64,000 nucleotides of DNA, from positions 57,288,001-57,352,000 of the forward strand of contig CM114271.1 in the NCBI GenBank assembly GCA_050084515.1, in the 5' to 3' direction. A program made the position numbers and the translations under genes. The notes under the pieces are model-generated. The model was not told where the DNA came from and ran no database searches. It saw only the letters and a list, made by a program, of their open reading frames with translations. The stretch comes from Blasia pusilla. Taxonomy: Eukaryota > Marchantiophyta > Marchantiopsida > Blasiales. This document shows, in pieces, positions 12,209 to 23,388 of this stretch (its first letter is position 1; the number at the start of each line of letters is the position of its first letter).

Positions 12209-12811
12209 CAAATGTGTGTGATTCAGGCCCAAATCGTTTGCGCACTTCAGCTGTGAATCTGTCAGTGGCACTAGATGTGTTGCACTCTCGGCATGAATGT
12301 CTGGCATATCATTCAATATCATTTTTTCAAAGTCGACGTACGACTTGGGTACTAGTTGATACTGTTATCATAATATCCCACTAGAGATTAAAGTTTGGTT
12401 TAGGAAGTGAATAAAATACAAACCTGATTTTTTGAGGCAATCCCATGGTCATTGTTGTACATTGCAGTAGTTGGAGTTGACATATGATGCTTATGCTCAA
12501 GAGAACCGCTTTCACTCAACACAATTGTGGTGGCACGTGTAGCTAGAATTGTAGATGAAGCCTTGTCGATGGGAAGCATGAAGGTACGACCAGGTGGGCG
12601 ATAAAACACTAAGTAAATCAGCCTCAAACCTGAAAGAAACTACAACCAGAAGGGTTTGGTAAAAGAACTCGTTCCACTGGTGTAGCGGATGGCACTCTAT
12701 AAATCACACAAGTCGATCTATTTTATACAAAAAGTTCCCTACATAGTCGGTACCAATGAGGTTCTTGTTGCTTCTTGTCCTTATTTTGATCACCTCATAC
12801 TGTGACCAGAA

Positions 12812-13183
12812 TTAAAAGAAGCTTAGATCATATAGGTTATCAGGTTGGTGGCAGTATAGTCCGACATGATGAATACATAGTGTTGTTGCATTTTTATACA
12901 AGGCTGTTCGACAATGGGGTGGACTAGAATCAATAAAATGGATAGATTGCGACTTCTGAATTATCGGAATTTTGAGTGATGTCAATGCGGCATCAGTGGA
13001 CGAGATTGACCGATTCAAAACCAGACCCGAAATCATCTTAAGGAAAATTTCATCTAATCCATCTAGACCTAGGCACTTGGCGGATTCTGTAGTGATATTT
13101 AGTGCCCTTTGAGGTTCATACTTGAGGGCGTACTTAAGTAAGTAGAATGGCCATTGAACGTTGGTGACTGTCTGAAGATTCAT
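12812..13183 (-). pseudogene. Helitron replication protein remnant, C-terminal to the Rep core
   Basis: The frame contains QWPFYLLKYALKYEPQRALN followed by a conserved-looking stretch ending LKIPIIQKSQSIHFI. This matches the block that follows the HUH nuclease core in plant Helitron Rep/helicase proteins (Lys-Tyr-rich, then Ser...Glu-Ala-x-x-x-Leu...Pro-Ile). It continues on the same strand from the Rep piece at 13232-13838 in a different frame, so the gene is broken. The SF1 helicase domain expected downstream is not recognisable, except perhaps a short unassigned frame at 12400-12627. Confidence 0.6.
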
Positions 13184-13231
13184 GTGTGCGCCCCATAGGA
13201 GGAGAACGGCTAGATGATAAGGTATAACATT

Positions 13232-13838
13232 TCAATTTTCTTGACCAGGCCTAAAGTAAGACCATTTCATTGTTGTAGGATCAATTATGGGTTCTAAGTG
13301 GTCATTTGGTGAAGCAAGGAATCTCATGCAACAATAAGGTGCATGTGCATCTGTGGCCTTAACAACATAGACCCCTGGCTTACATGTATGAATCTGCTTT
13401 GTTGTGTTCAGTGCTTGTACTCGTCTTGCTTGGTGAACGTAGAATATAAAAACATATTTCCCATGAAACTTTAGCAACATCGTCTTTGTTTACCCAAAGG
13501 ATGATGTGTGAGTGCAGGCTTCCCCTGCCCTGCAACTCATACCGTATAAGATAGTTTGTGACTCGGCCAAAAATCCGAGAACCAACAAGTAAATGGTTTT
13601 GTAGAAATAATTTAAGTCTAGTATGAAATAAGACTGCACACTCAAGAGGTGTATCTTTCCAAGAAAAGTCAACATTGAACTTACAAATAACGTTTTCCAT
13701 GTCATCTATTTCAAGCCATCTCGTGCTAGAAACCTCATATGATGTGAGAGTTAAGAAGAAATCAGGCATGTCCCATTTTGCAACCATTGCTTTGAGATCT
13801 CTGAGCTGGCGGCGATGCCAAGATGGGCTACCGGGCAA
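13232..13838 (-). pseudogene. Helitron Rep (HUH endonuclease) remnant
   Basis: From 13838 downward the frame reads PSWHRRQLRDLKAMVAKWDM, FFLTLTS, then YELQGRGSLHSHIILWVN. The GRGSLHxHxxLW block is the His-x-His (HUH) metal-binding motif of the Helitron_like_N rolling-circle nuclease. A frameshift near 13400-13480 moves the coding into a second frame with IHTCKPGVYVVKATDAHAPY and a CCMRFLA-like Cys-Arg-Phe block, also typical of Helitrons. Function in an intact element would be nicking and rolling-circle strand transfer in the nucleus. Frameshifts make this copy non-functional. Confidence 0.72.
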
Positions 13839-13928
13839 CTAAAAGCTGAAACTATACTTGGATAACCGAGAGTAGAGTTGTTGGTCTAATAGGTCACAAT
13901 AGGATCTATGAATTTTAGGGTTTATGTA

Positions 13929-13951
13929 TGTACTAAACCCTAAACCCTAAG
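13929..13951. repeat. Short interstitial telomere-like motif
   Basis: ACTAAACCCTAAACCCTAAG contains two and a half CCCTAAA units, the Arabidopsis-type plant telomere repeat. Too short for a telomere; such telo-boxes also occur in plant promoters. Confidence 0.6.
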
Positions 13952-14167
13952 CTCACGAGTGAGTATGCATATCCTGGTTGAGGAAGCAAAGGTTATAGTC
14001 TTATAGATTGTCACAATTGGTGCATGATAAGCAGATATGGTTTATATAAAGTGAAAACACTAAAAAGTTGGCTTATACAACTGCGTATGCAGTCAATTAA
14101 GGATGACTGCCCAAAAAACATCCTCTTAGGTAGGGAAATAAGAAATGGAATATCCCTGTCTTTATTA

Positions 14168-14814
14168 TTAGTCTTTCATCAGGAGATACACCATTCCTAT
14201 CACATAGGAATTGCTCTCTAGAGTGTGTCGGGTTGCGCAAAAATACACTTTGCTATGGAAAATATCATATGACTGCCACTTCTTAACAGGTAAGGAGTAT
14301 TGGACATCTTGTAGTATATTAAGCTCTATATCATAGGGGTTGCTTGATATGCTATGTGTAAGCTGTCCTTTTTCTTGTGAAGCTTGAAGGATCTTTTCAA
14401 CTGAGGAAGAAGGAAGAATTACAAGTCCACATATAGGGTAGGGTAGCTCAATTAGTGGCATGTATTCCAAGTAAAAGTCGTTGATGTGCAAGTTGACTAG
14501 TAGAACCTGACTTACTTTTCTATACAGGTATTCAGTAGTACTAGGAGAAGGTGGATACTAATCCCAGCCGACTTGTGGGCAATCAATTAGAGATGTTACT
14601 TCGAAAATCCTCTATGGAATCCAGTGTATTTGGATTCAATTCCTAGCCTGCAATCGACGAAAGAGAGTAGTTGGAGGTGAAGCGGACTGACGGAAAGTAA
14701 GTCTCTCATGTATGATGGAATCATGTATACATTATACATAGTGTTACCTCCATACTTTATACAGGAGTGGCAAGGGTAAAATTTTCTAGGGATGGGTATA
14801 ATGTATTCAGCCAT
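14168..14814 (-). pseudogene. Helitron protein N-terminal remnant
   Basis: The first frame (14814-14596) reads FYPCHSCIKYGGNTMY, then PSYMRDLL, SPLHLQLLSFVDCRLGIESK and a Gly-Phe-x-Arg-Gly end. This resembles the Cys-x-x-Cys plus LSPLE-type block found N-terminal to Rep in many Helitrons (DUF6570-like, from memory). A second frame (14491-14168) containing PLIELPYPICGLVILPSSS may be the linker to Rep. Together with 12812-13838 this gives a decayed Helitron coding region of at least 2 kb on the minus strand. Confidence 0.55.
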
Positions 14815-14829
14815 GTAGCCATTGCATAA

Positions 14830-15500
14830 AGCATATTGAGGGTAGCTTTTCAGTAGTGAGTAAAGTCATTTTCAGGCTTCCATTGTTGTATGAAATTGTA
14901 CCCCAATAACCACAATATTTCATTTGTTTTATGAGAGATGAATACAAAGTATTCCATTTGTCCAGCAGTGCAGATATTGTTGGCCATACACTTGCACTAG
15001 GATACTATTGTAACCTTCTATTGTTGGCTTGTTTGATTTTTGCAGCTGCCCGGCATAGTTGTAGCCTATGGCGGCTATGTAGGCTGATTCCCCTTGTGTG
15101 TTTGTACGGGATGGAGCGTGTCATAGCGGTTGTAGTTTTTCAAGAGTCCTGGACTTAAGAAAGCTACACAAGATGCAGTGAAATGCAATTGTGAACCTTT
15201 AAAGTATAAACGGACAACGATAGCAAAAAACTGTTTAATGTCCTAGTGAGGTTACGATCAATTGTAATGCTGTGTAATTTTCAATCACTAAATACTAAAA
15301 TAAAAAGCTTACAAAGTTAGGCAGAAGTATCAGAATTTACAAGGAGCTGATGACTTTAATGATATTCTATTGGGTCCGAGGAACAGTTCTGAGGATTTAC
15401 TAAATAGTTAGTTGTTAGGATGACGTTGAACACGTTCAAAAAAAGTTGTATTCGTCTTGGAGTCACCTTTGGTAGCATGATACTTGGTTTTATGTACTTA
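14830..15500. other. No gene recognised
   Basis: AT-rich sequence with one 75-codon frame on the plus strand and no domain. Confidence 0.4.
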
Positions 15501-15529
15501 GGATCAACCGAATGAAACAACATGTATTG

Positions 15530-16340
15530 TATATTGTTAGGCCTGTGGTTGGATACATAGAACTTCCAACTACTAATTCAGATAGGCTCTAGGTGCTATG
15601 TGTTTATCAAAAGTCGTTAATGGTGAAATTGAATCAGAATAATACATGGTAGAAGGTGAAAGTTTGACAAGAAATTCGTGGGTGATAATCAGCTAGTACC
15701 AGAGCTGGGCCGGCAATAACATTTGTTTCGTATGAAGGAGTTGAACTTGCTAGATGGGTAGGTTGACAGGTAGCGAATATCTGAATGAGTTATAAAGAAG
15801 TGGACTTGATTTTGTGGCTGTAAACAAGTTCAACTTGCATGCACTAACGCAAACAGGTTGTGGGCTCTATCTTTTCATTTAAGCTTGCTTATAACAAAGC
15901 TATATTAGAATGATACATGGTAGGAGATGAACAAAAATTCATTGTACATTTTGTAGGTCTTTGGTTGTATACACACAACTTCCACCTAGTAATTCACATT
16001 GGCTACATGTCCTATTTATTTGAGAAGGTGAACGTAGAAAGTTTGAAGAATTAGCTAGTACCAGAATAGGGCCGAAAATAGCTCTTGTTTGGTAGCAGGG
16101 TTTTGAACTTGCTTGATGCGTATAGTGTGATTGCAAACTTAGCTTGTCAAGCAGAGAATGCTTGAATAAGCTTTGAAGAAGTTGACCCGATTCTATAGCT
16201 GTAAATACGTTCAACTTCCCTGTACTAACCTAGATAGGCCGTAGGCTCTATTTTTTCAGTGAAGTTTGCTTATTGTGAAGCTATAGAAGAATGACACATG
16301 GTAGGAGGTAAAAAAAAAATTCACGGAACATCTGTAATTG
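15530..16340 (+). repeat. Tandem duplication, about 2 x 360-380 bp, diverged
   Basis: Matching landmarks are TAGTACCAGAGCTGGGCCGG (15694) and TAGTACCAGAATAGGGCCG (16051); ACATGGTAG(A/G)AG at 15644, 15914 and 16293; and GGTTGGATACATAGAACTTC with GGTTGTATACACACAACTTC. Identity is about 75% by eye. No coding potential is recognised. Confidence 0.7.
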
Positions 16341-16479
16341 GAACTCAATAAGTGCTAGAGCAGTGCTGCAAATGGGTTTTATTTTGTCTTTAGGTTTGGA
16401 ATCTCGGATAAGTGCAGGCTTACTGAGCGACGAAAAATAGGGAAGTTGTGCCGATTGTTGGGTCGGGAGACATATTCTG

Positions 16480-16995
16480 TAGAAGATATGGGCACAACAA
16501 ACAAAGTGTATACAACACCATATGATAAAGTATTTACTTGAGGGGGCTGTAGCCACTAAGAGATACTGTGGGGCAATGGGTGAGTATGTCAATGTTTGGT
16601 TAAACATCAACCAAAATGATATATCGTCAAAAATTCCCGACTCAGTAGGAAACTGCAAATGCAATGTACATTATTAAGGGATGACATGAACCTGTTCGGT
16701 TCAGGCAAAGTGTATCTGTGGTTGAACATGAACCACAAGTTACATGCCTGAACATACTTGGGTATCAATTTACATTTTTGAATCAAAAGGCAAAGACGAT
16801 AGCCGTATAATGAAGCAGCTGTAGTCTCTGAGAGATATAATAGCGTTTAGGGTAGTAAGTGAGTGGAACAACATTTGGCTTAACCTGAAGCAAAATGATA
16901 TACTATGAAAAACCCCTGATTCAGTAGAAAAATCCAAATGAAGTGGATCTTTTAGCGACCAAGCAAACCCTGTTCAGTGCGCGAGGACGAGCAAA
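16480..16995 (+). repeat. Second tandem duplication, about 280-bp period
   Basis: AAAATGATATATCGTCAAAA near 16613 and AAAATGATATACTATGAAAA near 16893 are embedded in matching blocks (TAGCCACTAAGAGATACTGT with TAGTCTCTGAGAGATATAAT; GACTCAGTAGGAAA with GATTCAGTAGAAAA). Adjacent to the 15.5-kb duplication, so the region has expanded by repeated local duplication. Confidence 0.65.
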
Positions 16996-17329
16996 ATTGG
17001 CATCTACAATGTAGTACTAGTATAGAAAACAAACATACAGTTGTGTAAATCGAAACAGACTCTAAATATTCTAAAGAACTCCCTATTTCTTATTTCTTGT
17101 TAAGATGTTTATAATAGGGAGTCCCTATTATGGAGATCTTATCAAGAAACGTTCTGTAATTGAGTTAGAAAGTATTCTTATTATGGTCAAATTATATGGA
17201 AATAGATTGAGGGATAGCCAAGTAGGCCCTTGAACATGGTCTAGAAGATTTATGGATAGATGTTAAAGATATTTTGATGTAGATATTTGGTTTGAATGGC
17301 ATGAAAAAATATCACATGCTCTTGTAATG

Positions 17330-18360
17330 ACAAGTTAGTATGTTGGGTGATGCCCAAAGTCCTCAGCCTTGGAAGAAGAATGTCGTTATGTGCTCCCTTC
17401 CTCTCACTCAAGGTCTATGCGATTTTCTCATCAATCCAACCAAACAACCCACAAGTGCACACGTAGGATGAGTGTGGCGGTGACCAAGGCTCCAAGTTCA
17501 ACTTGAGTTCACTAGTTTGGCCAAAATCTCTAATAAACGTACAATCGCTCCTCTAACTAGGATAAACGAATGGATATTGTCGTGTAGTAAAATGATCCGC
17601 TATGTATATTACTCTCTTATTAGTGTTAGAGAGAGTTTTATAAGTATTAAGTAAATTATCATATTTTAACCTCTTTATGATGCCTCATTTGTGCGGGCCC
17701 AACTTTAGGAAAAAATGCAATAAATAAGATATGGGAGTATAAAAGTAAAGTAATGGATTGGTGTATTAATGAAAATAAATTTATAGTAGTCTTGGTTGGT
17801 GGCTAGGGTAGTTGGGATAGTTGGATGGATATGAAGTGAGTTTATAAGGATATTTTAGGAGAAGATAATATGTAATCTACTTGTGTCAAAATGAGATTGG
17901 CTAAGCTTTGAAAGGAAACCATATGGCAAAAAATAAGATTAGCCCTATTTTGTACTCTTATGGATACCTTGTAAGTATATAAATAGGAGGGACCTTTAAG
18001 TGTTCGTCACCTTCAACGTCATTTCTTCAAATTCTCTTGTCTCTCTTGAATGGATGGCATTGGGTCAAACTTTTTTTCTCTTCTAATGAGAGTGGACTAT
18101 CCCTCTTGGGAGAATAACTTGGCCATGATTTAATCTTGAAGAGTTTTTGAGAGTGTCATATATGTCGAGATGATTATTTGGACAGAGTTGTTATCTTAGA
18201 AGATTTCCCTTTCTCATTCTATGGATAGTGGATGGATTTGGGCTTGTTACTTTTCCAATGAGAGTGAATTATCCTTCTTGGGAGAGTAAATTATTCATAA
18301 CTCATTTTTAAGGGGAATAGAAAATGTCCTTTAATTATGGATAGGGATGGAATCCAAGTC
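17330..18360 (+). mobile_element. Remnant of a retroelement LTR/leader related to element D
   Basis: TATATAAATAGGAG (about 17976) is a good TATA box. AATGAGAGTGGACTATCCCT near 18080 and AATGAGAGTGAATTATCCTT near 18259 are two copies of a motif that in element D (56.2 kb, AATGAGAGTGGATTACCCCT) sits right after the primer-binding site. This places an LTR 3' part and leader here. No gag or pol follows; the A/B composite begins 270 bp downstream. Confidence 0.4.
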
Positions 18361-18393
18361 GCGCCCGATTTCCCTTTTCTTAATCCACGTAAA

Positions 18394-18442
18394 GGACCAA
18401 AGGTCCACTTCGTAGATAAGCGTCTACCACTTTCGAAAGTGG
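18394..18442. repeat. Three consecutive short palindromic stems
   Basis: GGACCAAAGGTCC (18394-18406), GTAGATAAGCGTCTAC (18412-18427) and CCACTTTCGAAAGTGG (18427-18442) lie head to tail. The last is a perfect 16-bp palindrome. Function unknown. Confidence 0.6.
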
Positions 18443-18632
18443 AAGACTCTTCATTTTTCTTATGTATAAGCGTAAAATAGTTTGCAAAGACTTCATAGTT
18501 AAGAATTTTGAGGTTAGATGTTATGAAGAAGTGATCGTCTCAGCACTATCAATCGTGAGAGAATGGAGAGTGTATATAGTGATTTTGTATTGAAAAAGAG
18601 AACTTCTTAGAGAGTTCACCTTGCATCAATGT

Positions 18633-20078
18633 TGTCACATCTGAGTAGCCGATAGGCCGAGATCTATCGTGGATAGGGCGTAGGAGCCAGCGGAATATCT
18701 TGAGTGTAACTTTGTCCCACGGTATCGGATGAGGTTGAGGATAGGTCCATTGTGTCAGGAAGGTCGTTTCTGACAACTTTTATCTTGAGGTCTTTTACAT
18801 CCGGGTGACTTGTTGACCAGGTCACCCGCCCCTAGTAACCTGTGCGCGCAGGTTACCAAGGGGAGGGCTATTTTTAGGGGAAGAGGCTCTTCCCAACCTT
18901 TGTCACATCTGAGTAGCCTATAGGCCGAGATCTATCGTGGATAGGGCGTAGGAGCCAGCGGAATATCTTGAGTGTAACTTTGTCCCACGATGTCGGATAA
19001 GGTTGAGGATAAGTCCATTGTGTCAGGAACGTCGTTTTTGACAACTTTTATGTTGAGGTCTTTTACATCCGGGTGACTTCTTGAGGGTCCCCCGCCCTTG
19101 GTAATATTTAGGTTACCAAGGGGAGGGCTATTTTTAGGGGAAGAGCCTTTTGGCTCTTCCCAACCCTTGTCACATCTGAGTAGCCTATAGGCCGAGATCT
19201 AGATAGGCGAGGAGATGGACTATCTTGAGTGTAACTTTGTCCCATCGGATGAGGTTGAGGATAGGTCCATTGTGTTGAAGTTTTTGACAACTTTTATGTT
19301 GAGATCTCTTACATCCGGGTGACTTGTTGACTAGGTGTGTGAGATAGGACCAAGGGAGGGCTATTTTTAAGGGAAGAGCCTTTTGGCTCTTCCCAACCTT
19401 TGTCAAATCTGAGTAGCCGAGCACAAGATCTATCGTGGATAGGGAGGAGCCAGCGGACTATCTTGAGTGTAACTTTGACGGTGTCGGATGAGGTTGAGGA
19501 TAGGTCCATTGTCGTCAGGAACGCCGTTTTGACAACTTTTATGTTAGGTTTTTACATCCGGGTGACTTGTTGAAAGATGTCAGGCGGCAGTTACCAAGGG
19601 GAGGGCTATTTTTAGGGAAGAGCCTTTTGGTTGTCACATCTGAGTAGCCTATAGGCCGAGATCTATCGTGGATAGGGCGAGGGAGCCGGACTATCTTGAG
19701 TGCGGTGTCGGATGAGGTTGAGGATAGGTCCATTGTGTCGAACGCGTCGTTTTTGACAACTTTTATGTTGAGATCTCTTACATCCGGTGACTTGTTGTCA
19801 GGTCACCCATTTTTTGCGTTGGTTACCAAGGGGAGGGCTATTTTTAGGGGAAGAGCCTTTTGGCTCTTCCCAACCCTATAAGAGAGGAAGATGGCTTTCC
19901 TAAGCCATCTTTCTCTTGTTGGCCGTTTGAGCACCTCCCTTGTATGTGTGTGAGATAGGACTAGGGTGCTAGCGTCCGGATTCCTTGATAGCACAAGGTG
20001 GACGAGGCTCGATATGCGGATGTAGATTGAGGAGTGGAATTCTAGGCCGGGTGTGCCGTTTTTACTACTCTTTATTTT
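18633..20078 (+). repeat. Copy A 5' LTR with a five-fold U3 array
   Basis: Five head-to-tail units start with TGTC(A)ACATCTGAGTAGCC or a close variant at 18633, 18901, 19168, 19401 and 19632. They are 268, 267, 233 and 231 bp long, and the last continues through a TATA-like CTATAAG (about 19877) to the LTR 3' part ending near 20078. Units 3-5 have many short internal deletions. Other LTRs of the family (28829, 50194) carry a single unit. The V module that ends the other LTRs is absent here; internal sequence (ACATGAGAAAGATGTC) follows directly. Confidence 0.82.
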
Positions 20079-21557
20079 TACATGAGAAAGATGTCAGGGG
20101 GCTGGTGGGAATTCGTTGTTTGCAGGTAGACAAGCAAGTTGCCTTGGTCGGGAGCCCGTGGAGACGTTGGTTGGTGTCGTATTTGTCATTTTTTTCTGTT
20201 CGGAAGGCCGTGGGCGGAAGCGCTGTCCGTTTTTCTCACATTTTTTTGGTGCACAGGGATTGGGGACAGCGGTAGAGTGTAGTACGGAGTGGGCGTCGGG
20301 TGTACGCGAGTGAGGGTGTCGAGAGAGAGAAGAAAAGAGAGTTTGAGTCTTGCAGCCGCCGGGGGGGTGTCAAGTAAAAGCGGCTAGCTAGGGGTCTAGA
20401 ACTAGGGTTAGGGCGCGGACGGGCAGAAGAGCGGGGACGGGTGGAAGGGCGTGGATGGACGGCGACGGCCCCGCACTTTGGGGAGGCCTGCGTTCCCCCC
20501 CCCCTCCCCTCTCCTCTCGAAGTTTGGGAGGGCCCCGCATTTAGGCCCCCCCCCCCCCCCCCCCCCTCTCCTCCCGAAGTTTGGGAGGGCCCCGCTTTTA
20601 GGGCCCCCCACCCCCCCTCTCTTCCACGGCAGTTTGGGAGGTTCCCCCTCCCCCGCATTTAGTACCCCATAGGGATGCGGGCCCGGAAGGCCCCCCTCCC
20701 CTCGCATTTAGGACCCAAGGGGCCCGCATAAGGCCGCGGGCCAGGTTTTTCTCCCATCAATGTGGTATGGCACATGCGGATGTGGTCAGGGCCGAGTGGA
20801 TGTGGTGGAGTTGCAGGGGCTGAACGTGGTAGGGCAGGCCGAGATGGCACCACAGTTGACAGGAATGACGTGGTAAAGTCGGACGTAGTTGGAAGGAAAG
20901 ACATGGTTGGGGTCCGACGTGGTTGAGTTCGGTTATGCAGTGGTGAGTTCTACGGGACTTAGTGTCTCACGAGCGTGGATGGGATTCACGATAGGACTTT
21001 GTCGGTCGTTACGAGTAGGTTGGAGGACGACTCATTAGTTCTTCACCGACTGGGAATTGCGAGGGTTGTGATGGGGACACACGAACCTACACTGACGGGA
21101 GGTTTGACGTGTTGGTCGAGGAGAGTGTCGTGTTGCGGAGATTGTCATATCATGTGGAGGAGTGCATGTTGACGGTGCAGCAGGTTGGAGGGCGTGATGA
21201 GGTTACCCATTCGAGTCCCTTTTCCCGCACTTGTCGTGTGTGATTGAGAGCGCTGGGTATTGGGTAGTAGTTGGTGCTAGATGGGTGCAGTGATGGTGAC
21301 GAGTGTAGATTCTGTTCATGTGTAGCATGTTGGTGGATATACGGCAATTGCCGAATAGGGGTCGTGTGTATGATCCGAGAGAGTGTCGCTACGTTAGGTG
21401 AGCCAGTTGGGAGGCTCATGGTGAGCCCGAGTGTTGAGTGTGCGTGAGGCGGGGTATGTCATCACGGGATTGATGTTAGCATAGGTGAGCTAGTGAGGCG
21501 TGTGGGAGACTCTCGGTGAGTCTGAGTGCTTGAGCGGGTGAGACAGGGTTTGTCATC
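20079..21557 (+). other. Copy A 5' leader
   Basis: Non-coding leader between LTR and gag, shared with copy B from 29660. No classical initiator-Met primer site (TGGTATCAGAGC) is visible at its start, so the priming tRNA is unknown. Antisense ORFs here (up to 140 codons) are low-complexity artefacts. Confidence 0.6.
20480..20730 (+). repeat. C-rich tandem repeat, with a 21-C homopolymer
   Basis: About four units of about 60-70 bp share GAAGTTTGGGAGGGCCCCGC and GCATTTAGG separated by C tracts; the longest is 21 consecutive C (20546-20566). Copy B has only one unit-like stretch at the equivalent place. The complementary strand has G runs able to form G-quadruplexes. Possible assembly trouble spot. 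Confidence 0.8.
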
Positions 21558-22716
21558 ACGACGTTCTTCCAAGGTTCGGAAGAACGGGGTAGTGCGAGCA
21601 ATAGTAGTGGTGTGACACGGACTGGAGTGAGATACCGAGGGGTTACCACTGAGGAGCTCCCTCGACATCCATCCGTGGCTAGATCGTCATAACTGGACAC
21701 TAGGTCTGGTGACGAGATCATAGACAACGACAGTAGTACTTGGCAGGAGATGGACAACATGGGCCATCGGGGCATGCGTCGTTTCTCGGGTGCAGTGGGC
21801 ACCATCGACTTAGATGATTTTATCCAAGAGTTCGACACATGGTGCGACTTCCAGGAGATACGGACCCCGACACGGTTCAACCCTTTCATGGCATGGAAGG
21901 GGTTGTTCCAGCACTTGGAGGGTCCTCCGATGGATGACTACATGGAGTTTCGATCACTATATTCAGTAGAGATCGATGCTTGGAGGATGTATTGGGCTCC
22001 ACGGTATGTGTCCGCTAGTGGTCGCGAGGCATATGATGGGATTGTGAGAGGAGAGAGACCCACACCATCAGCCCGGAGACTAGATGGAGAGGAAGGCAAT
22101 AAGACAGGCGATGTGGCAGAGACCTCTGGTGGTAGAGGGCCACGCAACTTCAGCCCCATAGTAGAGTTCTTCCGACAGTTGGGGAAGAGCTACCAGGGCA
22201 TACGCACCAACAATCTGAAGAGTCTAGTATTGGTATGGGGTTTGGACCGAGAACTACGGAGGAGAGTCCGAGATGCGGTGCTGATTTACACTGAAGCCCA
22301 CATTGAAGGTGGTCTTTGAGTTGTCTAAGCGTATTGAGCTCAACATGAGTGAGGAGCAGGTAGTGACCGCTGGATTTTCTTGAGAGTTGACGGGTTCATG
22401 AGCGACGATGACCCCACAAGTGCCAGAGCGAGCACCAGTACCACGGGAGCGGGCAAGTGTGCCTAGAGAGCAGGGCGGGTACCGTGAGCCTATGAGGCAA
22501 TGACCCGTACCTACATATGTTGCCCAGCAGGGACCGATGTGGTCTTGTTGGACGTGTGGAGGGGCCCATAGGTAGAGAGACCGCCTACAGCCTGGGAGAG
22601 GACCACCTGCGCCTCCGATTGCTCTGAAGCCATAGAGGATGGCCCCACCAGAGCACCAGTGTGACCATTGCCACAGATATGGTCACACTAGGGATAGATG
22701 TTTTGACCTTCGCTGA
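21558..22716 (+). pseudogene. gag: Copy A Gag (decayed)
   Basis: Structural protein that would package element RNA. Alignment with copy B places the ancestral start at 21558, where ATG has become ACG; a TAA also interrupts the N-terminal part. Recognisable sequence includes GAVGTIDLDDFIQEFDTWCD and the later REL-RRRVRDAVL block. A deletion of about 104 bp between AGTCTA repeats removes the conserved block kept in B (FQRRSSESLREAFTRM). Two zinc knuckles follow: one CxxC-GG-H-type (CWTCGGAH, about 22540) and one CCHC (CDHCHRYGHTRDRC, about 22660-22701). In-frame stops occur at 22501, 22573, 22633 and 22714; the first three are shared with copy B. Confidence 0.75.
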
Positions 22717-22818
22717 GGGGCACATCCAGAGGTAGGAGGAGGGCCTGGGGGCGGTCGTCCTGGAGGAGGTCGGGTAGTTCTTCCTGGACGTGGTGGTAGA
22801 GGACCACCACCAGCCAGA

Positions 22819-23388
22819 TGAGATGGAGCAGGAGCACCAGAGCCGACAATTCTCTCACGCATCGATCAGTTGGAGCAGAGGATTGTTGCCATGACGATGA
22901 TGCAGCTTAGGGAAGGCACGGAGCTGCGAGCAGCTAGTGTGACTCCAGCTTCTACCTCTTACCGTGACCCGGGTGAGGATCTCGCCAATACGGGATTTAT
23001 GTGTAGTGCAGCCCAGGTTGAGGCAGCTGCAATGGTGACTCGGGGTGCTGCGAGAGGAACCGAGGCATCGAGAGGTGGAGTTGAGATTGACCCACCAGAG
23101 AGGACCGATGGGCAGCAGGCCAGGGTTCCACAGTCGTTCACGTCACGAGGAGTTGGAGTGACAACTCCTATGCCGGCTCAAGTGGAGTCAGTGTCGACCA
23201 TAGTGTTGGAGGTGGCCACCAGAGTGAGTCAGACTCCGCTATTTTCCGCCATAGAGTTGGCGACGTTCGGAGTTGGACCAGCCGAGGTGTTTCGGTTGGC
23301 CGCCACATTGTGTGAGCATGGAGAGATGACTGCTTCTTGTTCAGAGGTAGTTGAGGAGGTGGTGGACTTGCCCCAGATCCGGTGCTAG
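22819..23388 (+). pseudogene. Copy A Gag-Pol linker region
   Basis: An open frame follows the zinc knuckles, starting with a short helical segment (LSRIDQLEQRIVAMTMMQL) and continuing through Ser/Thr/Ala/Val-rich, low-conservation sequence up to the protease. It ends with a Glu-rich stretch (CSEVVEEVVDLPQ). No enzymatic motif is seen. It probably corresponds to the C-terminal Gag/protease-proximal spacer. Copy B retains the same region with small indels. Confidence 0.5.

Noticed and set aside
13929-13951. Telomere end or chromosome fusion point
   Set aside because: Only about two and a half CCCTAAA units; insufficient for a telomere tract.
20236-20707. Minus-strand ORFs of 99-140 codons rich in Gly/Pro/Arg
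   Set aside because: They are translations of the C-rich tandem array and LTR-leader DNA, antisense to the element.
21476-21889. 137-codon ORF antisense to gag
   Set aside because: Shadow of the gag frame, with a near-equal shadow in copy B; no motif.
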